A stretch of DNA of 10,550 bases from Selenomonadaceae bacterium (GCA_016280345.1 JAEEGN010000040.1:1-10550), one strand, 5' to 3'; shown: positions 1 through 5,799, numbered from the stretch's first letter. The notes: generated by a model from the letters alone, not told the origin. Translations and numbers: made by a program.

Positions 1-1
1 C

Positions 2-1648
2 CTGATGACCGTGGCCACCTTAGGCGCCTTTGCCATTCAGGCATGGGAAGAAGCGGTCGGTGTTATCTTCTTCTACCGGGTCGGCGAATGGTTCCAGGAC
101 CGGGCCGCCGACCGGAGCCGCGACCAGATCATGGACGCGGTGGATATGCGTCCGGAAGTGGTCAATCTGCTGGTGGGCGACGACGTGAAGGTCATTCCCT
201 CGGCCGAAGCCCGGGTCGGCGACATCCTGCTGGTGCGCGTCGGTGACCGCATCCCGCTGGACGGCGTCGTCATCGATGGCGAAAGCCTGCTGGATACCTC
301 CCCGGTCACCGGCGAACCGGTGCCGGTCCGCAAATCCTACGGCGACGAAGTGCTGTCCGGCTGCGTCAACACCTCCGGCATGCTGAAGATCCGCGTGGAA
401 AAGGAACTGCAGGAATCCATGGTCACCAAGATTCTGGATTCGGTGGAAAACGCGGCGGCCAACAAACCGTACATCGACAAGTTCATCACCCGGTTCGCCC
501 GGGTCTATACCCCCATCGTGGTGGCCCTGGCGCTGGCGGTGGCCATCATACCCTCGCTGGTCACCGGCGACTGGCACAAATGGATTTACACCGCCCTGAC
601 CTTCCTGGTCATCAGCTGCCCCTGCGCCCTGGTTCTCTCCGTGCCCCTGTCCTTCTTCGCGGGCATCGGCGCCGGCTCCAAGATCGGCGTTCTGTTCAAG
701 GGCGGCAACGCCATGGAAATGCTGAAAAACGTGGCGGCGGTCGTCATGGACAAGACCGGCACCGTTACCAAGGGCAACTTTGTCGTACAGCAGGTCATTT
801 CCGCCGGCAGCGTCGGCGAGAATGAGCTCCTGCAGGCGACGGCCGGGGCGGAACAGGTTTCCACCCATCCCATCGCCGTCAGCATCGTGAGCGCGGCCAA
901 AGAGCGGAACCTCGCGCTCGAACGTCCGGACCGGTTTGAGGAAATCGCCGGCGCCGGCCTGGTGGCTTATTTCGGGAACGACGTGCTGCTGGTCGGCAAT
1001 CCCCGCCTGATGGACCGCTTCACGGTGGATTTCAGCGCTTACCAGCCGGCGGACTACGGCAGCGAAGTGCTGGTGGCGAAGAACGGGACTTTCCTGGGCA
1101 GCCTGCGCATCAACGACACCCTGAAAGAGGACGCCAAGCAGGCCGTGGCCGACATCACGAAGCTGGGCCTGGCGACGGTCATGCTCACCGGCGACGCCCG
1201 GAAGGAAGCGAACGCCGTGGCGGCGGAAGCCGGCATTTCGGAAGTGCGGGCCGAGCTCCTGCCGCAGGACAAGCTGAAAGAAATGAACGATCTGCGCAAC
1301 AAATACGGCGGCGTCATGTTTGTCGGCGACGGCATCAACGACGCTCCGGTCCTGGCCGGCGCCGACGTGGGCGCGGCCATGGGCAGCGGCGCCGACGCGG
1401 CCATCGAGGCGGCCGACGTGGTCTTCATGAATTCCGAGATGAGCGCCATCCCGAAGGCCATCGCCATTGCCAAGGCGGTTAACAGCGTGGCCTGGCAGAA
1501 CGTGGTCTTTGCCCTGGTGGTCAAAGTCATCATTATGGTTGCGGGCCTCTTCGGCTACGCCTCCATGTGGGCGGCGGTCTTCGCCGACACCGGCGTATCG
1601 GTGCTCTGCGTGCTGAACGCCTGCCGCGTGCTGTACAGGAAGTTCTGA
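2..1648 (+). CDS. Heavy-metal-translocating P1B-type ATPase (Zn/Cd/Pb exporter type), 5' end outside window
   Basis: ATP-driven efflux pump of the inner membrane. Residue numbers count from the Met at position 5, but the reading frame is open to the left edge, so metal-binding and first membrane segments lie outside. Visible in order: actuator-domain TGE at 102-104; membrane segments about 170-188 and 195-220 with the metal-binding CPC at 205-207; phosphorylated Asp249 in DKTGT; the P1B-specific HP pair at 288-289; TGD at 395-397; GDGINDAP at 441-448; two C-terminal membrane segments. Asp528 in FADTG of the last segment matches the conserved Asp that marks the ZntA/CadA (P1B-2, Zn/Cd/Pb) subgroup, so divalent soft metals are more likely than copper. 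All catalytic motifs are intact. The gene ends in a terminator and no regulator is visible here. Family assignment is firm; metal choice is inferred. Confidence 0.95.
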   Translation: MMTVATLGAFAIQAWEEAVGVIFFYRVGEWFQDRAADRSRDQIMDAVDMRPEVVNLLVGDDVKVIPSAEARVGDILLVRVGDRIPLDGVVIDGESLLDTSPVTGEPVPVRKSYGDEVLSGCVNTSGMLKIRVEKELQESMVTKILDSVENAAANKPYIDKFITRFARVYTPIVVALALAVAIIPSLVTGDWHKWIYTALTFLVISCPCALVLSVPLSFFAGIGAGSKIGVLFKGGNAMEMLKNVAAVVMDKTGTVTKGNFVVQQVISAGSVGENELLQATAGAEQVSTHPIAVSIVSAAKERNLALERPDRFEEIAGAGLVAYFGNDVLLVGNPRLMDRFTVDFSAYQPADYGSEVLVAKNGTFLGSLRINDTLKEDAKQAVADITKLGLATVMLTGDARKEANAVAAEAGISEVRAELLPQDKLKEMNDLRNKYGGVMFVGDGINDAPVLAGADVGAAMGSGADAAIEAADVVFMNSEMSAIPKAIAIAKAVNSVAWQNVVFALVVKVIIMVAGLFGYASMWAAVFADTGVSVLCVLNACRVLYRKF

Positions 1649-1672
1649 CGATAACGAATCAGCTGCCAAAAC

Positions 1673-1732
1673 AAAAAACCGCAGGTTTGGTATCCCGGCT
1701 TCACCGGAGATAACAGACCTGCGGGTTTTTAT
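1673..1732. terminator. Bidirectional intrinsic terminator between ATPase gene and Rpn locus
   Basis: Inverted repeat CCGCAGGT (1679-1686) / ACCTGCGG (1717-1724) with a T-run right after it on the plus strand and an A-run (T-run on the minus strand) right before it. It can end transcription of the metal ATPase from the left and of the Rpn-family locus from the right. Confidence 0.8.
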
Positions 1733-1822
1733 TTCGTAAGAACCTCTCCGAAAAAACATCGCCGACATTTTCCGTCCGCGCATAGATCCTTCCTCTTTGT
1801 GGCTGCCGTTATGACTCCGCTC

Positions 1823-2095
1823 CTACAGTTGCGCCGCAATGGCAATCCTGTCATCCGGGGAAATATCCAGCGCCTCCATGGCTTCATTGGCCGACCAGCC
1901 TTTCTTCTTCATCAGGGAGCGTATGCTTTTGAGCGTGCTCTCCATACGCCCCTGCTCCACGCCTTGCTCCATGCCTTGCTGTATGCCTTGCTGCATGCCT
2001 TGCTCCATGCCTTGCTGTATGCCTTGCTCCAAACCTTCATTCCTGATCGTTTTTGCCTCATATTCCAAAATCTTACCGACCATGACAGATTTCAC
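1823..2095 (-). pseudogene. Truncated tandem copy of the Rpn-family protein C-terminus (90 aa)
   Basis: The open frame encodes only the C-terminal part of the neighbouring nuclease: a short helix, then a run of EQGI/QQGM-type four-residue repeats, then the same last ~40 residues ending IAAQL. The only candidate start is GTG at 2095, which corresponds to an internal Val of the parent; an AAGG stretch lies just upstream, too close to be a convincing ribosome site. The frame continues upstream without an ATG and is out of phase with the parent's own end at the junction, so read-through fusion is not expected. There is no nuclease core. It is best read as a duplication remnant that might at most be translated as a coiled-coil-like tail. 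It carries about seven four-residue units against about five in the parent. Confidence 0.7.
1955..2034. repeat. 12-bp in-frame minisatellite, copy 1 (EQGI/QQGM units)
   Basis: Consecutive 12-bp units of the type TTGCTGTATGCC / TTGCTCCATGCC on the plus strand encode four-residue units (xQGx) on the minus strand. The same array in copy 2 (about 2265-2325) is two units shorter. Since the unit is a multiple of three, changes in number alter protein length without frameshift. Confidence 0.8.
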
Positions 2096-2132
2096 ACCTT
2101 CCCGTACCTTTGCTGCATTTCCGGCGCAATAT

Positions 2133-2421
2133 GCTCCTACAGTTGCGCCGCAATGGCAATCCTGTCATCCGGGGAAATATCCAGCGCCTCCATGGCTTCA
2201 TTGGCCGACCAGCCTTTCTTCTTCATCAGGGAGCGTATGCTTTTGAGCGTGCTCTCCATACGCCCTTGCTGCACGCCTTGCTGTATGCCTTGCTCCATGC
2301 CTTGCTGTATGCCTTGCTCCAAACCTTCATTCCTGATCGTTTTTGCCTCATATTCCAAAATCTTACCGCCCATGACAGATTTCACTCCTTCCCGTACCTT
2401 TGCGTACTTTTCCGCAATATG
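2133..2421. repeat. Direct repeat copy 2: 3' end of the intact Rpn-family gene
   Basis: Partner of the repeat at 1819-2132 and part of the complete gene. Both begin with GCTCCTACAG and run almost base for base through the stop codon, the conserved tail, the minisatellite and about 60 bases beyond. Confidence 0.9.
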
Positions 2422-3114
2422 TTCCAATACCCGGTTCGCCATGTCCAGGATGGCGTGCCGCGTAAATTCCTCGATTTCTCCTGCTTCCTGCAATTTTTCC
2501 AGCTTCTCCTGTATGACCGCGTATTCCCTTCGCAGAGCTTCCCTTTTCTCATTGTCCCGCTCGTATTCCGCGAAGCGGCTTTCATGGGAAAAGATGTAGA
2601 ACGGGATCAGGAAATACAGCTTTTTCCCGAATAGCTCCGCAACACCGTATTGCTGCACTTTCATTACGGGGATGTCGTAGGAGATTTCCCCGCCCGGCGT
2701 TATTATGTGAACGGTCATCGTGTCCGGCGTTTTGTTGTTGTGCCGGAGGAAAAGCACCGCCGAGTGCGGGAATGTGACAGCGAGAACGCTTCCCGCTATC
2801 TCCCCGTCATCGAGCGCAATCTGCGCGTCGTATTCAAACAGGCGGATCAGCATGCTGCTGTCCGGCGTGGATTGGCATTCGCAATGGTATTTTTTCTCTG
2901 TCCTGCCAATGACGCGGAAGCTGGAATCCGTAATCCGGCTTTCTTCTTCGCCATCCTGCCGGTTCAGGAAGTGCTCGTTCGGGGAAAAGACGATTTTCTC
3001 GTCTCCCGTATAGTGCTCCCCGAAAAGCTCGTTGATGACCGGCAGGATAAGCCGGCTGCAATCGTTGAGCAACGTACGGAATACGTCATCGTAAGGCGTG
3101 CTGCTGATCTTCAA
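2137..3114 (-). CDS. Rpn-family recombination-promoting nuclease / PD-(D/E)XK putative transposase-like protein
   Basis: A 325-residue protein of the PD-(D/E)XK superfamily annotated as Rpn/putative transposase (PDDEXK_2 type), whose E. coli relatives are DNA nucleases that stimulate RecA-independent recombination. Seen here: N-terminal YDDVFRTLLND, a region typical of the family; Asp63 in ITDSSF and Glu79-Cys-Gln81 in HCECQS, fitting the D...ExQ active site; a charged helical stretch at about 180-245; an EQGI/QQGM repeat run at about 266-284; and a conserved tail ending IAAQL. The start is TTG at 3114 with GGGAGGG about seven bases upstream and a TGGTATAAT extended -10 just before it, giving a very short leader. 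The gene is alone, convergent with the metal ATPase, and its 3' end is tandemly duplicated downstream. Family assignment is confident; activity is inferred. Confidence 0.85.
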   Translation of the reverse strand: MKISSTPYDDVFRTLLNDCSRLILPVINELFGEHYTGDEKIVFSPNEHFLNRQDGEEESRITDSSFRVIGRTEKKYHCECQSTPDSSMLIRLFEYDAQIALDDGEIAGSVLAVTFPHSAVLFLRHNNKTPDTMTVHIITPGGEISYDIPVMKVQQYGVAELFGKKLYFLIPFYIFSHESRFAEYERDNEKREALRREYAVIQEKLEKLQEAGEIEEFTRHAILDMANRVLEHIAEKYAKVREGVKSVMGGKILEYEAKTIRNEGLEQGIQQGMEQGIQQGVQQGRMESTLKSIRSLMKKKGWSANEAMEALDISPDDRIAIAAQL

Positions 3115-3134
3115 GGGCTGTCCCTCCCGTCCCT

Positions 3135-3143
3135 ATTATACCA
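3135..3143 (-). promoter_or_regulatory. Extended -10 promoter for the Rpn-family gene
   Basis: On the minus strand the sequence reads TGGTATAAT, a perfect -10 hexamer with the TGn extension; no good -35 lies upstream. Transcription would start about 15 bases before the TTG start, leaving room only for the GGGAGGG ribosome site. Confidence 0.7.
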
Positions 3144-3284
3144 CATTTCAGAGAACAGGAGGGCAAAACTCAATCCGGGGCTATGATTTTTTCCGCTCCC
3201 CGCTTCCTCCTTCCTTTCCCCTTTTTTAAGGGCATCGGGCTTGACGCGGCGCACAGGGATTATGGCCGGACTGCGGAAAAAACC

Positions 3285-3313
3285 TTGACAAGCGGGGCCA
3301 AAGCATATACATT
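3285..3313 (+). promoter_or_regulatory. Sigma-70 type promoter of the cyclase gene
   Basis: TTGACA at 3285-3290, a 17-base spacer, and TACATT at 3308-3313 (4 of 6 matches to the -10 consensus; TATACA at 3306 overlaps it). It lies about 40 bases before the ATG at 3353, with AGAAGG at 3339-3344 as ribosome site. Confidence 0.7.
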
Positions 3314-3352
3314 AACTATGAAAGAAAATTCAACAGAAAGAAGGGTTTCTTC

Positions 3353-4120
3353 ATGGCTAACCTGGCTCTTTGGAAAGCACTGCAAGAATTGAAAAAGGAC
3401 TTTGACTGGGTGGACCTCACCCATCCGCTGACCAATGACAGCCCCGTCTGGTCCGGTATCCCGGCCGGCTCGGTGGAACTGTGCAAAACGGTATTCGACT
3501 GGGGCAACCCAATGCTGGAATGCCTGATCCATACCTTCAAGTTCCCCGGCCAGTTCGGCACCCATATCGATTTCCCCGGCCACTTCATCAAGGGCGCGCC
3601 CCTTTCCGAAAAGTTCGGCGTTGAGAACATGGTCTTCCCGCTGGTGGTCATCGACGTTACGGCGAAAGTGGCGCAGGACGTTCACTACGCGGTAACGCCC
3701 GAGGACATCAAGGCCTGGGAAGCCGACTACGGCCCCATCCCCGACGGGGCTTTCGTGGCCCTCCGCACCGACTGGGCGAAAAACTGGCCCGATATGGACA
3801 AGCTTTCCGGAACCGCCGCCGACGGCAGCGAGAACTTCCCCGGCTGGTCGCTGCCGGCGCTGCAGTACATCTACGAGACGCGGGCCGCCGCCGCCAACGG
3901 TCATGAAACCCTCGACACCGACGCCTCCGCCGAAGCGGCGAAAGCCGGCGACCTCGCCTGCGAGCGCTACGTCCTCGAAAAAGGCAAGCTCCAGATCGAG
4001 GTGCTGGCGAACCTCGACAAAGTCGCCCCGGCCGGCGCCCTGCTCTTCGCCGCCTGGCCCCACATCGACGGCGCCACCGGCCTCCCGCTCCGCGCCATCG
4101 CCATCACCCCGCGGGTGTAA
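3353..4120 (+). CDS. Cyclase-family metal-dependent hydrolase (kynurenine formamidase / isatin hydrolase-like)
   Basis: A 255-residue cytosolic protein of the cyclase family (PF04199), which includes bacterial kynurenine formamidase and isatin hydrolase; members use a divalent metal to hydrolyse amide or lactam bonds. The signature is plain: FGTHIDFPGHF at 68-78 with metal-ligand candidates His71, Asp73 and His77, and GHETLDTD at 183-190 holding the later conserved His/Glu pair. N-terminal DLTHPLTNDSPVW is also typical. Length is normal and no motif is missing. It has its own promoter, ribosome site and downstream terminator and no pathway partner in the window, so the substrate cannot be read from context. 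Its last ~54 bp occur again, decayed, at 5745-5799. Family is certain; substrate unknown. Confidence 0.92.
   Translation: MANLALWKALQELKKDFDWVDLTHPLTNDSPVWSGIPAGSVELCKTVFDWGNPMLECLIHTFKFPGQFGTHIDFPGHFIKGAPLSEKFGVENMVFPLVVIDVTAKVAQDVHYAVTPEDIKAWEADYGPIPDGAFVALRTDWAKNWPDMDKLSGTAADGSENFPGWSLPALQYIYETRAAAANGHETLDTDASAEAAKAGDLACERYVLEKGKLQIEVLANLDKVAPAGALLFAAWPHIDGATGLPLRAIAITPRV
4067..4120 (+). repeat. 3' end of cyclase gene, intact copy of a flanking direct repeat
   Basis: This gene end (coding DGATGLPLRAIAITPRV and stop) recurs at 5745-5799 with about five substitutions and one inserted base over 55 columns. The two copies bracket the accessory block at 4121-5744. Confidence 0.85.
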
Positions 4121-4137
4121 TACGGACAACGGATCAA

Positions 4138-4258
4138 AGAATTTAACGTAGTCCGCGTGCTGCGCACGCTGTATTTTCACCTGCGGTGCAAATGCCGTCT
4201 CATGCAGTCACTGTAAGAAATCAAAGAAATCAAAGATTTCCAACCGTGACTGGTATAA
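4138..4258. other. Structured intergenic stretch with nested inverted repeats
   Basis: Contains GCGTGC/GCACGC around 4156-4171 as a tight hairpin. CAGTCAC (4205-4211) pairs perfectly with GTGACTG (4246-4252), enclosing two GAAATC copies (4217-4222 and 4226-4231) that compete for one GATTTC (4235-4240). It lies in the likely 3' UTR of the cyclase transcript, ahead of its terminator. It may be a dispersed intergenic repeat or a folded RNA; I recognise no known RNA family. Confidence 0.35.
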
Positions 4259-4282
4259 AAGCGCTACCAGACGCACCCACGC

Positions 4283-4335
4283 AAAAAAGGGGCTGTCACG
4301 GGAAGATGATTTCCCCTTGTGACAGCCCCCTTTTG
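4283..4335 (+). terminator. Strong intrinsic terminator downstream of the cyclase gene
   Basis: GGGGCTGTCAC (4289-4299) pairs with GTGACAGCCCC (4319-4329), extended inward by GGGAA/TTCCC, and is followed by CTTTT on the plus strand. The A-run before it means it may also work on the minus strand, ending transcripts from the VapB-like locus. Confidence 0.85.
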
Positions 4336-4428
4336 TAATCAGGAAGTATATCCTGTCAAATCAGGGGACCTTGTCTGGCAGGTGATTTCCGGGGGTGTAT
4401 TTTTGCCCGGTTATTTGCGACAGCCCCG

Positions 4429-4797
4429 TCAATTTTCAGGGAACTGAATTGTATTATTAAGATGAGAACGGAAAAAGAGGAAAAGGAGAGAGCAGTCATG
4501 ACGGCGGAATGGCAGGAAAGGAACATGAACGCTGTGCTGAAAACGACTGTGATTCTTGTGGTTTCTCTCTGACTGCTGACGGTCGCCCCGTTTTCGGAAG
4601 TGGCCTGGCGGCCCGACGAAGACCCGGAGATGGCGGAGCCCCGCAATTCCCGTATGGAGGAAACGAATATTCGCAGGAATCAGGAAATAGCAGTTCTCGT
4701 ATTTCCTGATGATAAATTCCTTTTCGGTGGTCTGGATTTCCTTGGGAATACGGACAGCCTGACTGTTTCCGCTTTGGAAAACTATTGCTTTCAGCAT
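4429..4797 (-). pseudogene. Truncated VapB / AbrB-type antitoxin, orphan
   Basis: The frame starts at ATG 4797 with GGAGG nine bases upstream. Its first ~42 residues (to about 4672) are a typical SpoVT/AbrB swapped-hairpin DNA-binding domain of VapB-type antitoxins: MLKAIVFQSGNSQAVRIPKE followed by an EFIIRKYENCYFLIP strand. After that the frame stays open to 4429 (122 residues) but the sequence no longer looks like an antitoxin tail; it is antisense to a plus-strand small ORF. VapB tails bind the PIN-domain toxin, and no toxin gene follows, so this looks like an antitoxin cut by a rearrangement at about 4672. The DNA-binding half, promoter and palindromic operator are intact, so it could still act as a repressor. 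Confident about the N-terminal domain; functional state unknown. Confidence 0.7.
4498..4680 (+). pseudogene. Small membrane-protein-like ORF interrupted by an in-frame TGA
   Basis: ATG 4498 is preceded by AAGGAGAG at good spacing. It reads 24 residues with a hydrophobic end (NAVLKTTVILVVSL) before TGA at 4570-4572. The same frame then continues with LLTVAPFSEVAWRPDEDPEM and further charged residues without a stop to 4830. Bridging the TGA gives one transmembrane segment followed by an acidic cytosolic or external part, which looks like a decayed single-pass membrane protein. TGA is used as an ordinary stop by neighbouring genes, so recoding is unlikely. From about 4672 the frame runs antisense through the VapB-like gene, so the original 3' end is lost. 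No family recognised; low confidence. Confidence 0.3.
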
Positions 4798-4817
4798 GTG
4801 GGGCTGCCTCCAATCCC

Positions 4818-4841
4818 TTGTATATCTTAAAATATATACAA
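4818..4841. promoter_or_regulatory. Palindromic operator candidate between VapB-like gene and peptide operon
   Basis: Perfect arms TTGTATAT (4818-4825) and ATATACAA (4834-4841) around an 8-base centre. It overlaps the minus-strand -10 of the VapB-like gene and lies about 80 bases before the first peptide gene on the plus strand. AbrB/VapB-type antitoxins are known to bind such palindromes at their own promoters, so autoregulation is the natural reading, with a possible effect on the divergent peptide genes. Confidence 0.55.
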
Positions 4842-4860
4842 AGGAGGGCACTTTTGCCAA
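4831..4860 (-). promoter_or_regulatory. Promoter candidate for the VapB-like gene
   Basis: On the minus strand: TTGGCA (4860-4855), an 18-base spacer, TATATT (4836-4831), about 35 bases before the ATG at 4797. The -10 sits inside the palindrome at 4818-4841. Confidence 0.5.
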
Positions 4861-4918
4861 CGCCCGGCACGAGGCTGCCCGCCGAATACTCAATAAAAGA
4901 AAGGAAGGTATTGTCTGA

Positions 4919-5152
4919 ATGGCAAAGATCAACATGAACGAACTGACGAAGGAACAAATCGAGAAGGCGCTGGCCTGCAAAACCGCCGACGAGCTGATGG
5001 CGGCGGCGAAGGTCGAGGGCTTCGAGATCACGAGGGAGGAGGCTGAGGCGTATATGGCGGAGCTGGCCGACTTCGAGCTGGACAGCGAGACGCTGAAAAA
5101 AGCAGCGGGAGGCGGCTGTTACTGCGATTGTCCGGAGTTCATCGTTCCCTGA
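4919..5152 (+). CDS. Nif11-like leader RiPP precursor peptide 1 (CxCxC core)
   Basis: A 77-residue peptide with ATG start and AAGGAAGG ten bases upstream. Residues 1-65 form an acidic helical leader resembling Nif11/nitrile-hydratase-type leaders: LTKEQIEKALACKTADELM, a GFEITREEAEAYMAELADFEL stretch in two parts, then AAGG at 62-65, the double-Gly cleavage site used by peptidase-domain ABC exporters. The remainder is only 12 residues, GCYCDCPEFIVP, with Cys at 67, 69 and 71. The leader is shared with the genes at 5207 and 5477 while the C-termini differ completely, which is typical of natural-product precursors with one maturation system and several cores. A Cys at leader position 20 is also kept in all three. 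No modifying enzyme is nearby. Precursor role is inferred; product and modification unknown. Confidence 0.75.
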   Translation: MAKINMNELTKEQIEKALACKTADELMAAAKVEGFEITREEAEAYMAELADFELDSETLKKAAGGGCYCDCPEFIVP

Positions 5153-5175
5153 CGGTTTTGGGGCATAAAAAACCG
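5153..5175 (+). promoter_or_regulatory. Weak hairpin between precursor genes 1 and 2
   Basis: CGGTTTT (5153-5159) and AAAACCG (5169-5175) flank a short loop immediately after the stop codon of precursor 1. The stem is AT-rich and lacks a following T-run, so it might protect the upstream message or attenuate rather than terminate. Confidence 0.3.
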
Positions 5176-5206
5176 ATCTGACATGATCAAGAAAGAAGGA
5201 AACTCC

Positions 5207-5463
5207 GTGGCAAGGATTGAGAAAAACAAGCTTACGAAGGAAATGATTGAAAAAGCGCTGGCCTGCAAGGACGCCGACGAGCTGATGAAGCTGGCGGAAT
5301 CCGAGGGCTGCGAGATGACGGCGGATGAGGCCGAGCGTATGTCGCGGAGCTGGCCGACTTCGAGCTGGACGACGCGACGTTGAAACAGGTGGCGGGCGGC
5401 GGATGCGGACACTGCTACGGCGCGTGCGACCCGGATTGCGTGGAGAACTGGATGCCGCTTTGA
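5207..5463 (+). pseudogene. Nif11-like leader RiPP precursor peptide 2, one-base frameshift in leader
   Basis: Start is GTG 5207 (aligned with the ATG of its sisters) after AGAAGGA. The leader VARIEKNKLTKEMIEKALAC matches the paralogues up to ADEAE, where one base is missing at about 5335 (GAG-CGT where the sisters have GAG-GCG-TAT). Reading shifts and soon ends as a 66-residue track from an upstream ATG. Restoring the base gives AYVAELADFELDDATLKQVA, the Gly-Gly site and the core GCGHCYGACDPDCVENWMPL with four Cys (CxxCxxxCxxxC), ending in TGA at 5461-5463. That TGA overlaps the GAGGAGG ribosome site of precursor 3. The intact core and clean stop mean the lesion is recent or a sequencing error. 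As written the gene makes no core peptide. Confidence 0.75.
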
Positions 5464-5476
5464 GGAGGTTTTCAAC

Positions 5477-5746
5477 ATGGCAAAGATCAAACGAGACGAG
5501 ATCACGAAGGAACAAATCGAGAAGGCGATGAAGTGCAAGACGGCCGACGAGTTGTTGGCGACGGCGAAAGCGGAGGGCTTTGACCTGACGAAAGAAGAGG
5601 CCGAGGCGTATATCGCGGAGTTTGCCGACGTGGAGCTGGACGACGAGGCGCTGAAAGAAGTGGCGGGCGGCGAGACATGCTGGACGCTGAAATGCCATAA
5701 GCATAAAAAACCCTGCCCTAACTTCTGCTCCATAGCCGAAGCTTGA
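5477..5746 (+). CDS. Nif11-like leader RiPP precursor peptide 3 (four-Cys core)
   Basis: An 89-residue peptide from ATG 5477, preceded by GAGGAGG that overlaps the stop of precursor 2, so the two are translated from one message. The leader (EITKEQIEKAMKCKTADELL..., then GFDLTKEEAEAYIAEFADVEL, then EVAGG ending at residue 65) is closely like that of precursor 1. The 24-residue tail starts ETCWTLKCHKHKKPC and has Cys at 68, 73, 80 and 84 with basic residues between, unlike either sister core. Four Cys could support disulfide, thioether or metal-binding chemistry; the sequence does not say which. Its stop codon abuts the relic of the cyclase gene end, so the last few residues might have been altered by that junction. 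Precursor role is inferred from leader conservation and core variability. Confidence 0.75.
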   Translation: MAKIKRDEITKEQIEKAMKCKTADELLATAKAEGFDLTKEEAEAYIAEFADVELDDEALKEVAGGETCWTLKCHKHKKPCPNFCSIAEA

Positions 5747-5799
5747 CGACGCCACCGGCCCTCCCGGTCCGGGCCGTCGCCATCACCCCGCGGGTGTGA
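5745..5799 (+). repeat. Degenerate relic of the cyclase gene 3' end
   Basis: About 49 of 55 aligned positions match 4067-4120, including the unbroken 3' part CGCCATCACCCCGCGGGTGT and the stop position. One inserted C breaks the frame, so it codes for nothing. It starts right at the stop codon of precursor 3. Together with the intact gene end it brackets the accessory block. Confidence 0.8.

Larger units (their letters stand above)
1819..2132. repeat. Direct repeat copy 1: duplicated 3' end of the Rpn-family gene
   Basis: This 314-bp stretch is a near-identical tandem copy of 2133-2421. It covers the gene's last ~95 codons including the Q/G minisatellite and stop codon. The length difference (314 against 289) is explained almost wholly by two additional 12-bp minisatellite units in this copy. 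The right edge, near the GCAATATG motif, is where the copies diverge. Confidence 0.9.

Noticed and set aside
20..1783. A 587-codon open frame antisense to the metal ATPase
   Set aside because: Rich in His, Gly, Arg, Asp and Val without domains. It is the mirror of high-GC third positions in a clearly motif-bearing ATPase gene.
1955..2034. Short tandem repeats that could be taken for a CRISPR array
   Set aside because: The units are 12 bp with no spacers and encode a four-residue protein repeat.
3260..4180. A 306-codon open frame antisense to the cyclase gene
   Set aside because: Low-complexity composition, no start context, and the opposite strand carries an intact enzyme with all motifs.
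4496..5755. A 419-codon minus-strand frame across the peptide operon
   Set aside because: It crosses three paralogous plus-strand genes with ribosome sites and good leader conservation; the minus product has no recognisable domain.
4067..5799. Classical mobile element or integron explanation for the bracketed block
   Set aside because: No integrase, transposase, terminal inverted repeats or attC-like sites are visible between the repeats. Only the direct repeat itself supports a rearrangement.
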